DNA from: Magnetococcales bacterium
Lineage (GTDB): Bacteria > Pseudomonadota > Magnetococcia > Magnetococcales > Magnetaquicoccaceae
DNA: 42,809 bases
NCBI GenBank assembly: GCA_015231775.1
Contig: JADGAY010000007.1
Coordinates: 1-42,809 of the forward strand
Direction: 5' to 3'
The notes below the pieces were generated by a model. That model was not told where the DNA came from, ran no database searches, and worked only from the letters and a program-made list of their open reading frames with translations. The stretch's first letter is position 1. The number at the start of each line of letters is the position of its first letter. The translations under genes and the position numbers were made by a program. Positions 30,300 through 40,284 of this stretch are shown piece by piece.

Positions 30300-30827
30300 C
30301 AGGGAGCCTCCTTCAGGCTTTTCACGGTCGGAGCGTGCATGGTTTCTCCCCTTGTCAGCAAAGTTCGGCACGGTTGTCTTATCCCTTGGTTGTCCAGACC
30401 TCTTTTCGGTTTGTCGTTGCCTGACAAGATTACCGGAATTCACATCGGTTTTCCATGATCCTTTAACGAAATGTTGCCGGGGATCCTCCTGGTCGGATGG
30501 ATGGCGCCATTGACCATGCCCGACCCTTTGACGATAATGATTTTTTTGTCCCGGGTGCGTCGTCGATGGGTCGGATCGGGTTGAGGGGGAGGGTCGTCGC
30601 AGGTGGGGAATCCAGTCGTATCGTACCCCGCCCCCCGAGGGGGGATGGATCCACGCCACGCCACGGAGGATCCACACTCCGATCGGCTGGCCCTGGCCTC
30701 GACGCAACTGGGTGGCTCCCTGGCCAGGGTGGTTCAGGCCATTCATCAGGGGAATGACCCCTGGGCTGGAACCTGGGCGCGCAATTTATCCAAGGTTTCG
30801 ATTGTTCTTTTCGTTTAGCGAACCGGC
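30300..30827. other. 528-bp intergenic region with several short palindromes
   Basis: The region separates divergent genes and should hold both promoters. It contains hairpins at 30631-30644 (six C, GA, six G), 30691-30729 (CCCTGGCC ... GGCCAGGG) and 30747-30763 (CAGGGG ... CCCCTG). A short plus-strand frame (30603-30818) ends nine bases before the next gene and has gene-like codons in its last half, but evidence for a protein is thin. Confidence 0.5.
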
Positions 30828-31247
30828 ATGGACGCGGGACTCCTCTCTCTGTTTCTGGCCGCGCTGCTGGCGGCCACCATCCTGCCCTTCTCCTCCGAGG
30901 CGCTTCTGGCCGGCATGCTCCTGCAAGGCTCCTTTGCACCCTGGCATCTCTGGGTGGCGGCCACCCTCGGCAACGTCCTCGGCGCGTTGATCAACTGGTA
31001 TCTGGCCCGGTTTTGTCTTGCATTCCAGGATCGAAGCTGGTTCCCGGTGGATGCCGATACCCTGCGCAAGGGGGGGGAGCGGTTTCGTGGCTGGGGGGAG
31101 TGGAGCCTGCTCTTCTCCTGGGTGCCGGTGATCGGCGATCCGCTCACCTTCGCCGCCGGGGTGCTTCAGGTGCCGATCTGGCGCTTTCTCTTCTGGGTCG
31201 CCCTTGGCAAGGGGGGACGCTATTATCTGGTGTTGATGATGTTATAA
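30828..31247 (+). CDS. YqaA/DedA-like (VTT-type) small inner-membrane protein
   Basis: A 139-residue membrane protein with three to four hydrophobic segments. The pattern ILPFSSEALLAGML near the N-terminus, ATLGNVLGALINWYLAR, and the late VPVIGDPLTFAAGVL with WVALGKGGRYY is typical of the YqaA branch of DedA/SNARE-associated proteins. Related proteins act in lipid carrier or phospholipid movement across the membrane; the role of this branch is not settled. There is no clear ribosome binding site. The next gene starts 74 bp downstream in the same direction. Confidence 0.85.
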   Translation: MDAGLLSLFLAALLAATILPFSSEALLAGMLLQGSFAPWHLWVAATLGNVLGALINWYLARFCLAFQDRSWFPVDADTLRKGGERFRGWGEWSLLFSWVPVIGDPLTFAAGVLQVPIWRFLFWVALGKGGRYYLVLMML

Positions 31248-31321
31248 CGGTTTGCCGTGTGAACCGGATGCGTTAGAATGACGCTCTTGGAAGGGGAGTG
31301 GGCTGTACAGGGAGGAGTCGG

Positions 31322-34300
31322 GTGAGCATCAATCTGGAGGATCTCATCGATCCGCGACAACTGCAGAGCATGGCGGAAGCCTTGTATCGGATCTCCGGCA
31401 TCCCCATTGGCATCATTGGCGTCGATGGTCGGGTGCTCGTGGCCACCGGCTGGCAGGAGATCTGCGCCAACTACCATCGCGTCCATGTCGAGACTCTGAC
31501 CTGTTGTCACGCCTCCGACCGCTTCATCGTGGAGAATATCCCCTTCCTCCCGCCGGACGGCTACATCGAATACAAATGCCTGAACGGCCTGTGGGATTTG
31601 GCCATCCCCATCCTGGTGGACGGAGAGCATCTGGCCACCTGCTTTCTCGGTCAGTTCTTCTACGAACACGAATCCATCGATCGTTCTTTCTTCCGGGAGC
31701 AGGCCGTGAAGCACGGCTTCGATCCGGATGCCTATCTGGCCGCGCTCGACAAGGTGCCGGTCTTCTCGAAGGAGAAGGTCCAGGGCATCATCGCCTACAA
31801 CCGGCAACTGGTATCGATGATCTCCGAGTTGGGCTTGAGCAATCTGCGCCAACGGGAGAGGGCCACGCATCTGGAGACGATGCACGCCCAACTTCTCAGT
31901 GAAATCGGTCAACGCATCGCCGCCGAGGAGGCGCGTGACCGTTTTTTTCAGCTCTCTCCAGATCTCTTCGCCATTCTGGGTCAGGAAGGTCGCCTGTTGA
32001 GCTTCAATGCCGCCCTGTGCGAGGCGTTGGGGTTCTCGAAGGAGGCGTTGGCCGAGATGCCCCTGGATGCCTGCATGCATCCCGAGGATCGCGGGGCGGC
32101 ACTCGAGGAGATCCAGCGGGTCTTTTCGGGTGGGGAGCCCGGCGTGTTCACCCTGCGCCTGATCGATCGGCTCGGCCATGTGCTCTGGACCGAATGGACC
32201 GGGGTTGTCGATGGTCATGCGTTGCATGTGGCCGGTCGCGACGTCACCGAACAACACCGGCAACAGGAGTCCATGGCCCGCGAGATCGAGGCGCGCAAGC
32301 GGGCCGAGGCGGAACTGCTGGCCGCCCAGGATGAGTTGCGGCTCCAGATCGCCTGCATCAACCGCATCCAGGGGCTGTTCATCGGGGAGTCCGACCCGGA
32401 CGAGCTGTTCGAGACCCTGCTTTCCGAAATCCTCAAGCTCACCGAGAGCGCTTACGGTTTCATCGTCGAGGTGCGTCGGCAACCGCGGGGGGAGGTGAAT
32501 CTCACCTGCCTCTCCGTGTTGACGCGGGACCAAACGGGCAATCTGCATCCGAATGGGGCGGAGGCCCCCTCCTCCTCCTGGTGTGTCGTGGGGGAGTGCT
32601 GCCTGTTCGCGCGTCTGATCGCCACCGGCCAGCCGTTGTTCGTCAACGAGGTGGACGCGAGTCTGGAGCAGTGCGGCCTGCCGTTGGGACATCCCCCGAT
32701 TCGCGCCATTCTCGGCATGCCGATCAAGCGTGGGGAGGAGATCCTGGCGGTTCTGGGGCTGGCCAACCGACCCTCGGGATACGATTCCGGCATGATCGAC
32801 TACCTGGAACCGGTGGTCGCGGCCAGCGCGCGGATTCTCGAGGGGTACGGCAACCGTCAACGCCGCCTGGCGACCGAAACCTTGCTGCGCAAGAGCGAAG
32901 AGTTGTTGCGCGCCACCTTCGAATCAACCCGGAGCGGCATGCTGGTGGTCGATCGCCAAGGTCACATTATGCGCGTCAACGCCCGTTTCCGGGAGATGTG
33001 GCGCATTCCGGACGATCTGCTCTTGGATGGTCGCGATGCGGTGCTGCTGCAATTCGTCATCCGTCAACTCAAGGAACCGGAACGGTTCCTGGCCCGTGTG
33101 CACACGATTTACGAGACGGATGAAATCGATGTCGATCTGTTGAATTTCAACGATGGACGGGTCTTCGAACGCTATTCCGAGCCGCTCTTCGGCGAGGGGG
33201 AAACCCGCGGCAGGGTCTGGATCTTCACCGATATCACCGAACGGGTGCGCGCCGAGGCCGCCGTGGTGGAGAACGAACGGCGCCTGCGCGAGATCGCCTC
33301 GACCCTGGCCGAAGGGTTGTATACGGTCGGACGCGACTGGCGCATCAACTTCATCAATCCGACCGCCTTGAGGATTCTCGGTTGGCGTGAGGAGGCGGTG
33401 CTGGGCCACTCCTCCCATCTGCTGTTCCAACATTCCCATCCGGACGGCACGATGTATCTGCCCTCGGACTGTTACATGTGCGAGGTGATGAAGGGGCGTG
33501 TGGTCAACACCGATGCCGAGTGGCTGTGGCGCAAGGATGGGAGCTGTTTCCCGGTGGCCTTGATCGCTTCGCCCATCGAGCGGGATGGGGTGGTGCTGGG
33601 CGCGGTGGTGGCGTTTCGCGACATCACCGAGCGCAAACAGGCCGAGGAGGAGTTGCGGCTCGCCAAGGAGCAGGCCGAACAGGCGGCACGGGTGAAGGGG
33701 GATTTCCTGGCGGCGATGAGCCATGAGATCCGCACGCCGATGAACGTGGTGCTGGGCATGTCGGAGCTGCTTCTGGAAACATCGCTCGATGTCAATCAGC
33801 GTCGCTACGCCGAAACCATGTACCATTCGGGCAAGGCGCTCCTCGGGGTGCTCAACGACGTACTGGACTTCTCGCGCATCGAGGCGGGACGGTTTTCGTT
33901 GCTCGATCAGCCGTTTTCGCCGGTGCGGGTGGTCGAGGAGACCGCCCGTTTGATGCGTATCGCCGCCCGCGAGAAGGGGTTGGTGCTGGGCGAGACCATT
34001 GGCGTCGATTTGCCCGAACTGGTGCTCGGCGACGATGGCCGGGTGCGGCAGGTGTTGCTCAACCTGTTGAGCAATGCCATCAAGTTCACCCACCAGGGGC
34101 GGGTGGATGTGGGTCTCTCCTGGTTTGACGAACGGCAGGAGGCGTTGCTCTTTCATGTCGCCGACACCGGCATCGGCATCACGGAGGCGCAGGCGCGGAA
34201 TGTGTTCGAGCAGTTCACCCAGGCGGACGCCGGGATCACCCGTCGTTATGGTGGTACCGGCCTGGGATTGGCCATCAGTCGGCGTCTGGTGGAGTTGATG

Positions 34301-34825
34301 GAGGGGCGGATCTGGATGGAGAGCCGCCTGGGCGTAGGGAGTCTGTTCCGGTTCGTGCTGCCGGTTCGCCGGGTCAGCCGGGTCGATGTGAACACGCTCC
34401 AAGGCCATTCCGCCGACGGTGACACCGATGAACGTCCGCTGCGGATCCTGTTGGCCGAGGATGTGGAGGAGAATCGGGAGCTGTTGGCCGCCTACCTGGC
34501 CAAGACCCCCTATCGACTGACCATGGTGGCCGATGGGGTGGAGGCGGTGCAACAGGTGCGAACCGAGCTGTTCGACGTCGTGGTCATGGATGTGCAGATG
34601 CCGGGCATGGACGGATACACGGCCACCCGTCTGATTCGTGCCTGGGAGATCGAACAGGCCCGCGCGCCGCTGCCGATCATCGCCCTCTCCGCCCACGCCA
34701 TGGAAGGGGAGATGGAGCGCAGTCGCGAGGCCGGCTGCACGCTGTATCTCTCCAAACCGATCCGCAAGAAGGTGCTGCTCGATGCCCTGCGCTGGATCGG
34801 CTCCCCGGAAGGGAGGCGTCCATGA
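31322..34825 (+). CDS. Hybrid sensor histidine kinase with PocR, PAS, GAF and receiver domains
   Basis: A 1167-residue cytoplasmic kinase without an obvious membrane segment. Residues about 5-165 form a PocR-type ligand-binding domain (LQSMAEALYRISGIPIGIIG, LTCCHASDRF, YKCLNGLWDLAIPI, LGQFF). PAS domains lie at about 204-320, 529-650 and 656-780, with a GAF domain at about 345-520. HisKA has H801 ([10 protein letters not shown]), HATPase has DTGIGI and GGTGLGLAIS, and the receiver has D1090 (MDVQMPGMDG). PocR domains are associated with sensing small hydrocarbon derivatives such as propanediol; the ligand here is unknown. GTG 31322 is chosen because GGAGGAG lies just upstream. The stop overlaps the next kinase start (ATGA), so two kinases are made together. 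Confidence 0.92.
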   Translation: MSINLEDLIDPRQLQSMAEALYRISGIPIGIIGVDGRVLVATGWQEICANYHRVHVETLTCCHASDRFIVENIPFLPPDGYIEYKCLNGLWDLAIPILVDGEHLATCFLGQFFYEHESIDRSFFREQAVKHGFDPDAYLAALDKVPVFSKEKVQGIIAYNRQLVSMISELGLSNLRQRERATHLETMHAQLLSEIGQRIAAEEARDRFFQLSPDLFAILGQEGRLLSFNAALCEALGFSKEALAEMPLDACMHPEDRGAALEEIQRVFSGGEPGVFTLRLIDRLGHVLWTEWTGVVDGHALHVAGRDVTEQHRQQESMAREIEARKRAEAELLAAQDELRLQIACINRIQGLFIGESDPDELFETLLSEILKLTESAYGFIVEVRRQPRGEVNLTCLSVLTRDQTGNLHPNGAEAPSSSWCVVGECCLFARLIATGQPLFVNEVDASLEQCGLPLGHPPIRAILGMPIKRGEEILAVLGLANRPSGYDSGMIDYLEPVVAASARILEGYGNRQRRLATETLLRKSEELLRATFESTRSGMLVVDRQGHIMRVNARFREMWRIPDDLLLDGRDAVLLQFVIRQLKEPERFLARVHTIYETDEIDVDLLNFNDGRVFERYSEPLFGEGETRGRVWIFTDITERVRAEAAVVENERRLREIASTLAEGLYTVGRDWRINFINPTALRILGWREEAVLGHSSHLLFQHSHPDGTMYLPSDCYMCEVMKGRVVNTDAEWLWRKDGSCFPVALIASPIERDGVVLGAVVAFRDITERKQAEEELRLAKEQAEQAARVKGDFLAAMSHEIRTPMNVVLGMSELLLETSLDVNQRRYAETMYHSGKALLGVLNDVLDFSRIEAGRFSLLDQPFSPVRVVEETARLMRIAAREKGLVLGETIGVDLPELVLGDDGRVRQVLLNLLSNAIKFTHQGRVDVGLSWFDERQEALLFHVADTGIGITEAQARNVFEQFTQADAGITRRYGGTGLGLAISRRLVELMEGRIWMESRLGVGSLFRFVLPVRRVSRVDVNTLQGHSADGDTDERPLRILLAEDVEENRELLAAYLAKTPYRLTMVADGVEAVQQVRTELFDVVVMDVQMPGMDGYTATRLIRAWEIEQARAPLPIIALSAHAMEGEMERSREAGCTLYLSKPIRKKVLLDALRWIGSPEGRRP

Positions 34826-37560
34826 GCCGACCTCCGCATCCCGCCCAGCTTCCGGAGATCCTGTATGGTCGGGTCATGGGTTGGGTGATCCTCGTCATCT
34901 CGGTGATCATCACCGTTCTTGCCTGGCATACCGCCGACGTCTATCAGGAGAAACGGGCCCAGGAGCGGTTCGACTTTCGGGTCGAGGAGGCCAAGTGGTC
35001 GATCTTGAAGCGCATGCGCGAGTATGAGCAGGTGTTGCGCGGAGGGGTTGGGTTGTTCAACGCCTCCGACGAGGTGACCCGAAAGGATTGGCACCGTTAT
35101 GTGACCACCCTCAAGCTCGACACCTACTGGCCCGGCATTCAAGGGATCGGCTTTTCGTATCAGTTCGCGTCGGAGAACAAACAGGCGCTGATCGATGCCA
35201 TCCGCGCCCAGGGTTTCGAGCAGTTCGACGTGCATCCTCGGGGGGAGCGGGAACAGTACGGTTCGATCATCTTTCTGGAGCCGTTCGTGGGACGCAATCT
35301 GCGCGCCTTCGGATACGACATGTGGTCCGAACCGGTGCGGCGCGCGGCCATGCAGCAGGCCCGCGATACCGGCGAGGCGGCCCTTTCCGGCAAGGTGACC
35401 CTGGTGCAGGAGACCGATCGGGATGTGCAGGCGGGCGTGCTGCTGTATCTGCCGGTCTATCGGGAGGGGATGGAGACCGGGAGCGTGGAGGAGCGGCATC
35501 GCGCCTTGCTGGGATTCGTCTACAGTCCGTTTCGGATGCGCGATCTGATGGAGGGAATTCTGGGTCTTGGCGTGCCGGATCTGGACTTCGATCTGTACGA
35601 TGGGGGGGTGGTGGCGCCCGAGCAACAATTGCACACCACCCATCCGGATCGTGTGGTCAAGCCCGATTCCCGTTATGTGCGGGAGAGCCGTTTGGAGTTG
35701 CCGGGCGGACGCATCTGGCTGGCGCGGTTCACCTCCCGTCCCGAGTTCGAGGTTGAGCTGGAGAGCCGGCAACCGTTGATCATCGCGCTTCTCGGCATGC
35801 TGGTGGATCTGTTGTTGTTCGTCAACGTGCTTGCGCTCTCCGGTCAGAAGGAGCGGGTGCAGCGCAAGGCCGGGGAGATCGCCAGTGCCCTGAACCAGGC
35901 CGAGCGGCGCTATCGGCAGATGGTGGAGAATGTCAAGGATATCATCTTCCAGACCGATGCCGAGGGACGTTGGAGTTTCCTGAACGCCGCCTGGGTGGAG
36001 GTGAGCGGTTTTTCGGTCCAGGAGTCGTTGGGCCAGTCATTCCTCCAGTATGTCCATCCGGATGACAAGGCGCGCGCCCATGATCAGTTCGCCAAGATGA
36101 TGCGCGGCGAACTGCACTATCTACAGGATGAGTACCGGGGTGTGCACCGCCAGGGAGAGATGGTGTGGGTGGATGTCTATCTCTCCGTGTTGACCGACGA
36201 ACGGGGTGTGCCGATCGGCAGTTCCGGGGTGTTGCGCGACGTGACCATGCGCAAGCAGGTCGAGATGGTGATGCTGCGTGCCAGGGACGCGGCAGAATCG
36301 GCCAATCGCGCCAAGTCGGAGTTTTTGGCCAACATGTCCCATGAGTTGCGCTCGCCGTTGAACAGCCTGCTGATTCTCTCGAAACTGCTCTCCAGGGATG
36401 GCAACCTGACCCCCGAGCAGTTGGAGTCGGTGCGGGTGATTCATGAGAGCGGTCGGGATCTTCTGAATATGATCAACGACATTCTCGATCTCTCCAAGAT
36501 CGAGGCCGGACGCATGGAGTTGGTGCCCGAGGAGATTTATCTGGACCGTTTCGCTCGAGAACTGCTGGATCCGTTTCGTGCTTTTGCCACGAGCAAGGGT
36601 TTGGGGTTGACGCATGAGCTGATCGGGGATCTGCCGGAGATCTTTGTCGCCGATGGGGGCAAACTCAAGCAGATTCTGAGCAATTTTCTCTCCAATGCCT
36701 TGAAGTTCACCGAATCCGGTGGGGTGCTGCTGCGGATTCGTCGGGTGGCGGGGTCCGCGAACGGGGAGAAAGGGGTGGTGTTGCTGTTCCAGGTCGAAGA
36801 CAGCGGCATCGGGATTCCCGGAGACAAACTGGAGATGATCTTCGAGAGTTTCCGGCAGGTCGATGGGGCGATGAGTCGCAAGTACGGCGGCACCGGGTTG
36901 GGGCTGTCGATCGCGCGCAAGCTTGCCGAATTGTTGGACGCTCGGATCGAGGTGCACAGTCGCGAGGGACAGGGCAGTCTCTTCACCCTTGTCCTGAAGG
37001 AGATGGAACGCTCGGTGCTGGCGCTAAACCCGGATTCCTGGGAGGAGTCGGCGGGGTTGCTGTCGCCATCGGGTGTCGGGGTGGAGGTGGATGAGGCGTT
37101 GATCCCGGAGCCCGAGGATCTCTCCCAACCCGAGCCCTTGCGCATTCACGGCCATCCCGTGACGGTGTTGGTGGTGGATGACGACATGCGCATGGCCTTT
37201 TCCATTGCCAGCGGTTTGCAGAAGCGGGTGGAGCATGTCCTGTTGGCGGCCAACGGGGTGCGTGCCCTGCGGGAGTTGGAGAAACATCCCGAGGTGCATG
37301 CCATGGTTCTGGACATTCGCATGCCGGAGATGGACGGTCTGGAGACCATGCGGTTGTTGCGGGCGGATCCGAGGCAGGCGCATCTGGCGATTCTCGTGTT
37401 GACCGCCCAGGCCACGCTCGAGGATGAGGCGCGGTGTCTGGAGGCGGGCGCCGATGCGTATCTGGCCAAGCCGGCCTCGATGGAGGCGATCTGGCGCAAG
37501 CTCGAGGCGTGCCTCAAGAATCGCGCGGAAGATCGATCAGGCGTCCCGTGCCGGGACTAG
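34822..37560 (+). CDS. Hybrid sensor histidine kinase with CHASE, PAS and receiver domains
   Basis: A 912-residue inner-membrane protein. TM1 lies at about 16-38 and a periplasmic CHASE domain at about 75-270 (GGVGLFNASDEVTRKDW, WPGIQGIGFSY, FLEPFVGRNLRAFGYDM). TM2 is at about 310-335 and PAS at about 365-485. HisKA has H507 (MSHELRSPLNSLL, the SPLN variant), HATPase has DSGIGI and [10 protein letters not shown]. The receiver at about 775-890 has D831 (LDIRMPEMDG). CHASE domains bind small extracellular ligands. It overlaps the PocR kinase by 4 bp and may share a phosphorelay with it (inference). The stop TAG shares a CTAG palindrome with the stop of the convergent chemoreceptor gene. Confidence 0.92.
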   Translation: MSRPPHPAQLPEILYGRVMGWVILVISVIITVLAWHTADVYQEKRAQERFDFRVEEAKWSILKRMREYEQVLRGGVGLFNASDEVTRKDWHRYVTTLKLDTYWPGIQGIGFSYQFASENKQALIDAIRAQGFEQFDVHPRGEREQYGSIIFLEPFVGRNLRAFGYDMWSEPVRRAAMQQARDTGEAALSGKVTLVQETDRDVQAGVLLYLPVYREGMETGSVEERHRALLGFVYSPFRMRDLMEGILGLGVPDLDFDLYDGGVVAPEQQLHTTHPDRVVKPDSRYVRESRLELPGGRIWLARFTSRPEFEVELESRQPLIIALLGMLVDLLLFVNVLALSGQKERVQRKAGEIASALNQAERRYRQMVENVKDIIFQTDAEGRWSFLNAAWVEVSGFSVQESLGQSFLQYVHPDDKARAHDQFAKMMRGELHYLQDEYRGVHRQGEMVWVDVYLSVLTDERGVPIGSSGVLRDVTMRKQVEMVMLRARDAAESANRAKSEFLANMSHELRSPLNSLLILSKLLSRDGNLTPEQLESVRVIHESGRDLLNMINDILDLSKIEAGRMELVPEEIYLDRFARELLDPFRAFATSKGLGLTHELIGDLPEIFVADGGKLKQILSNFLSNALKFTESGGVLLRIRRVAGSANGEKGVVLLFQVEDSGIGIPGDKLEMIFESFRQVDGAMSRKYGGTGLGLSIARKLAELLDARIEVHSREGQGSLFTLVLKEMERSVLALNPDSWEESAGLLSPSGVGVEVDEALIPEPEDLSQPEPLRIHGHPVTVLVVDDDMRMAFSIASGLQKRVEHVLLAANGVRALRELEKHPEVHAMVLDIRMPEMDGLETMRLLRADPRQAHLAILVLTAQATLEDEARCLEAGADAYLAKPASMEAIWRKLEACLKNRAEDRSGVPCRD

Positions 37561-39944
37561 CCCCGCATCCGATTGGCCGCCTGGGCGTAGAGTTGATCCA
37601 ACTGAACAAAAAGATCGCGACGCAGCGCATCGAAGCGCTCCATCTCCTCGACGGCGGTCTCCAACTCCTGACGATCCGCTGCCGCGACCACCGCGCGGGC
37701 GGTCTCGTGGACCGCATTGTGTACCGTGCCCAACTCCTGGAACACCTCCAGATCGCCGAAACGGGTCGTCCCCTCCCCATCGTACCACTTGCCAAAGTCG
37801 CATTCGTGACCGCTGGCCACCTCCTGGGGGCGTAGCCGCGCCCGTCCGCGTACCACATGTTCCAGGCGTCCCAGCCATTTCATGTGCGCCTGCTTGACCG
37901 CCCGCGCATCAAAGGGCGGTTCCCCCACATCCTTGCCCTGCAAGGCCACACTCAACGCCTCGCTGGTCTCCTGGCTCACCACGGTCAACTTGCCCGCATG
38001 ACGGATCGATCCATCCAGGAAATTGAGCAGTTGAATCGAGCGCATCATCATCTTCTGCACCTCGACCGAGGACGAGTAGATCTCCACCGATGAGAACTGC
38101 ATCGCCTGGGCGCTCTCCTGGGCCAGATTCGCCGACTCCGAGGCGCGGGCGGCGTTCGTGGCCACATTGCCGGCGGAACGGGCGATCTCCGTGGTGCCCA
38201 GGGCCGCCTCCTCGGCGGCGCGCGCCACCTCGTTGGCGGCCTGCAACAACTCCGAGGCGTTGCGCGTCACCTCGTCGGTCGATTGGGTGACCCGATCCAT
38301 GGATTCGGTGATCTTCGTGACCGAACGGGTTTGATGATCCACGGAGCGGGCGATCTCCAGGTTCATGTCGGCGATGGTCTGAATCACATCGACAATCCGG
38401 TCCGCCCCGTCGGCAACGGTCTTGGAACGGGTTTGCATCTGATCGATGCGCTCCCCGATCGTCAACGTCGCGTCCGAGGTCTGCTTGGCCAACGCCTTGA
38501 CCTCGTTGGCCACCACCGCGAATCCCTTGCCGGCCTCCCCGGCGCTGGCCGCCTCGATGGAGGCGTTCAAGGCCAGCATGTTGGTCTGCTCGGCAATCGC
38601 GTTGATCTCTCCGACGACATTGCGAATATCCTGGGCAGCGTTGGTCAACTCCTGAATGGAGATCACCATCCCCTGCGCCTGATCGTTGGCCTCCTTGGAA
38701 CGCTCCTCAGCCGTGCGACAACGGTCGCGGATGCCGGCCTGCTCCCCGGTCACGCTGGTCAGGGCGCCGGAAACCGACTGGATGGCGAGATTGACGCTGG
38801 CCAGATTGTCGTTCACCTGGGCCAGATTGGCACTCATCTGCTCGGCGGCGGCGGCCATGGTCTGAACGTTCACGCTCGCCTGCTCCGAGGCCGCCGCGAT
38901 CGAGGAGACATCCCCGGAGAGGGTTCCGGCGGCCTGGGTCACCGCTTCGACATGCTCCTTGGTGGTGGTGATCTTGTCGTTGAGTTTCTGGCTCTCCTCA
39001 TCCAGATGGTCGTTCTTCTCCACCACCTTTTCCGCCAGACTGAAGGTAAGCCGGGAATCTTCGGTCAGGGTATCCTTGAGGAGCATCTGCTCGTCGGCCA
39101 CGGCGCGAATGGTGGCCGATTGCAGTTGGATGGTGCGGACCATCTGGGTCAGGCCATCGGCCATCTGGTTGATGCCGACGCCGATGGTGAAGATTTCGTC
39201 GTGCTTGGGGGGGATGTCGATCCGTTTGGTCAGGTTGCCGAGGGCCATTTCGCCCACCACGCGCTGGATGCGATTGATCGGTTGGATCACGCTACGGGAG
39301 ATGATCCAGGCCAAAAATCCCATGACCACCAGAAAAGCCCCGATCGCGCCAAAGAAACGCATGGACTTGAGCCGGAATTCGCTCTCCACGTCATCCACGT
39401 ACAGACCGGTGCCGATGATCCACTGCCAGGGCTCGAACCCCTTCACATAGGAGACTTTCGGTTGCGGCTCGTCCATGTTCGGTTTGGGCCAGCGGTAATC
39501 CACGAACCCCGCGCCCGACTCGCGCACGGTCTTGACGAACTCATTGAACAGAAATTTTCCGGTGGGATCCTTGAAGTTGGTCAGATCCGTGCCATCGAGC
39601 TTGGGCTTGTAGGGGTGCATCACCATGTTGGGATGCATGTCGTTGATCCAGAAGTACTCGACCTCGCGATAACGCATGGATTTGATGGTGGCCTTGGCCT
39701 GCTGCTGGGCCGCCTCGCGGGTGAGATCCCCCTTGGCCTCGAGTGCCTGGTAGTGTTGCAGCACGCTGAAGGCGCTCTCCACCAGCACGTTGGCGAGCAT
39801 CTTTTTGTGTTCCATCAGTTCGCGGCGTTCGATGCCGAGTTGGATCATTCCGCCGGCCACGATCCCGATGAAGATGATGATCAGCATGAGCCACAGACGT
39901 GTATTGACACGCATTTGCTGCAAGAACCGAAAGATATTCTCCAT
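37557..39944 (-). CDS. Methyl-accepting chemotaxis protein with Cache sensor and CZB zinc-binding tail
   Basis: About 795 residues. TM1 lies at about 13-35, a single Cache domain at about 40-190 (EYFWINDMHPNMVMHP, DGTDLTNFKDPTGKF), TM2 at about 195-215, and HAMP after it. The signalling hairpin has the tip EINAIAEQTNMLALNASIEAA with GFAVVANEVKALA. The C-terminal CZB domain at about 685-760 has AHMKW, GHECDFGKWY and VHNAVHE, the zinc ligand pattern of chemoreceptors that respond to hypochlorous acid or redox state. ATG 39944 is chosen with GGAAAG upstream; a GTG three codons earlier is possible. Methylation by CheR and removal by CheB, both upstream in the same direction, is expected. Confidence 0.94.
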   Translation of the reverse strand: MENIFRFLQQMRVNTRLWLMLIIIFIGIVAGGMIQLGIERRELMEHKKMLANVLVESAFSVLQHYQALEAKGDLTREAAQQQAKATIKSMRYREVEYFWINDMHPNMVMHPYKPKLDGTDLTNFKDPTGKFLFNEFVKTVRESGAGFVDYRWPKPNMDEPQPKVSYVKGFEPWQWIIGTGLYVDDVESEFRLKSMRFFGAIGAFLVVMGFLAWIISRSVIQPINRIQRVVGEMALGNLTKRIDIPPKHDEIFTIGVGINQMADGLTQMVRTIQLQSATIRAVADEQMLLKDTLTEDSRLTFSLAEKVVEKNDHLDEESQKLNDKITTTKEHVEAVTQAAGTLSGDVSSIAAASEQASVNVQTMAAAAEQMSANLAQVNDNLASVNLAIQSVSGALTSVTGEQAGIRDRCRTAEERSKEANDQAQGMVISIQELTNAAQDIRNVVGEINAIAEQTNMLALNASIEAASAGEAGKGFAVVANEVKALAKQTSDATLTIGERIDQMQTRSKTVADGADRIVDVIQTIADMNLEIARSVDHQTRSVTKITESMDRVTQSTDEVTRNASELLQAANEVARAAEEAALGTTEIARSAGNVATNAARASESANLAQESAQAMQFSSVEIYSSSVEVQKMMMRSIQLLNFLDGSIRHAGKLTVVSQETSEALSVALQGKDVGEPPFDARAVKQAHMKWLGRLEHVVRGRARLRPQEVASGHECDFGKWYDGEGTTRFGDLEVFQELGTVHNAVHETARAVVAAADRQELETAVEEMERFDALRRDLFVQLDQLYAQAANRMRG

Positions 39945-40284
39945 GTGCGACACTTTCCAGGATAAAGATGGTGTAATCGAGACGGAATCCGTCCGTGTTT
40001 TTCCAGACTTTTATCGGTATGGCGCAAACCTGGGTATTCTATGGGATGGTCAAGTGGACCGCAATGAAGAATTTATGAGGGTTTGTTTGCAGAATATACA
40101 TTATAAATGAAATTTTTGGTCAATAAGTTTGGTGTGGATTGAAGGCAGATAGACGATAAACCGGTGCGATTCTCGATACGGATGCACGATTCCCGGTTCG
40201 GCGACAACAGGGCGCGAACGGACGGGATCAAACGAACGGGATGATCAACCCCTCTGCCCAGTCCGGGAAGTGGGGAGGCTGGTG
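39945..40284. other. 340-bp gap between cheR and the chemoreceptor gene
   Basis: No gene is seen. On the minus strand ACCGATAA (40018-40011) matches the FliA -10 element at 7 of 8 positions, about 67 bases before the chemoreceptor ATG, but the -35 at the usual spacing is poor. An A/T-rich stretch lies at about 40070-40120. A separate promoter for the chemoreceptor is likely somewhere here. Confidence 0.4.

Noticed and set aside
30300-30746. N-terminal extension of the glycosyltransferase frame
   Set aside because: The extra 149 codons are Arg/Pro/Gln-rich and not protein-like; GTG 30299 has a good ribosome binding site.
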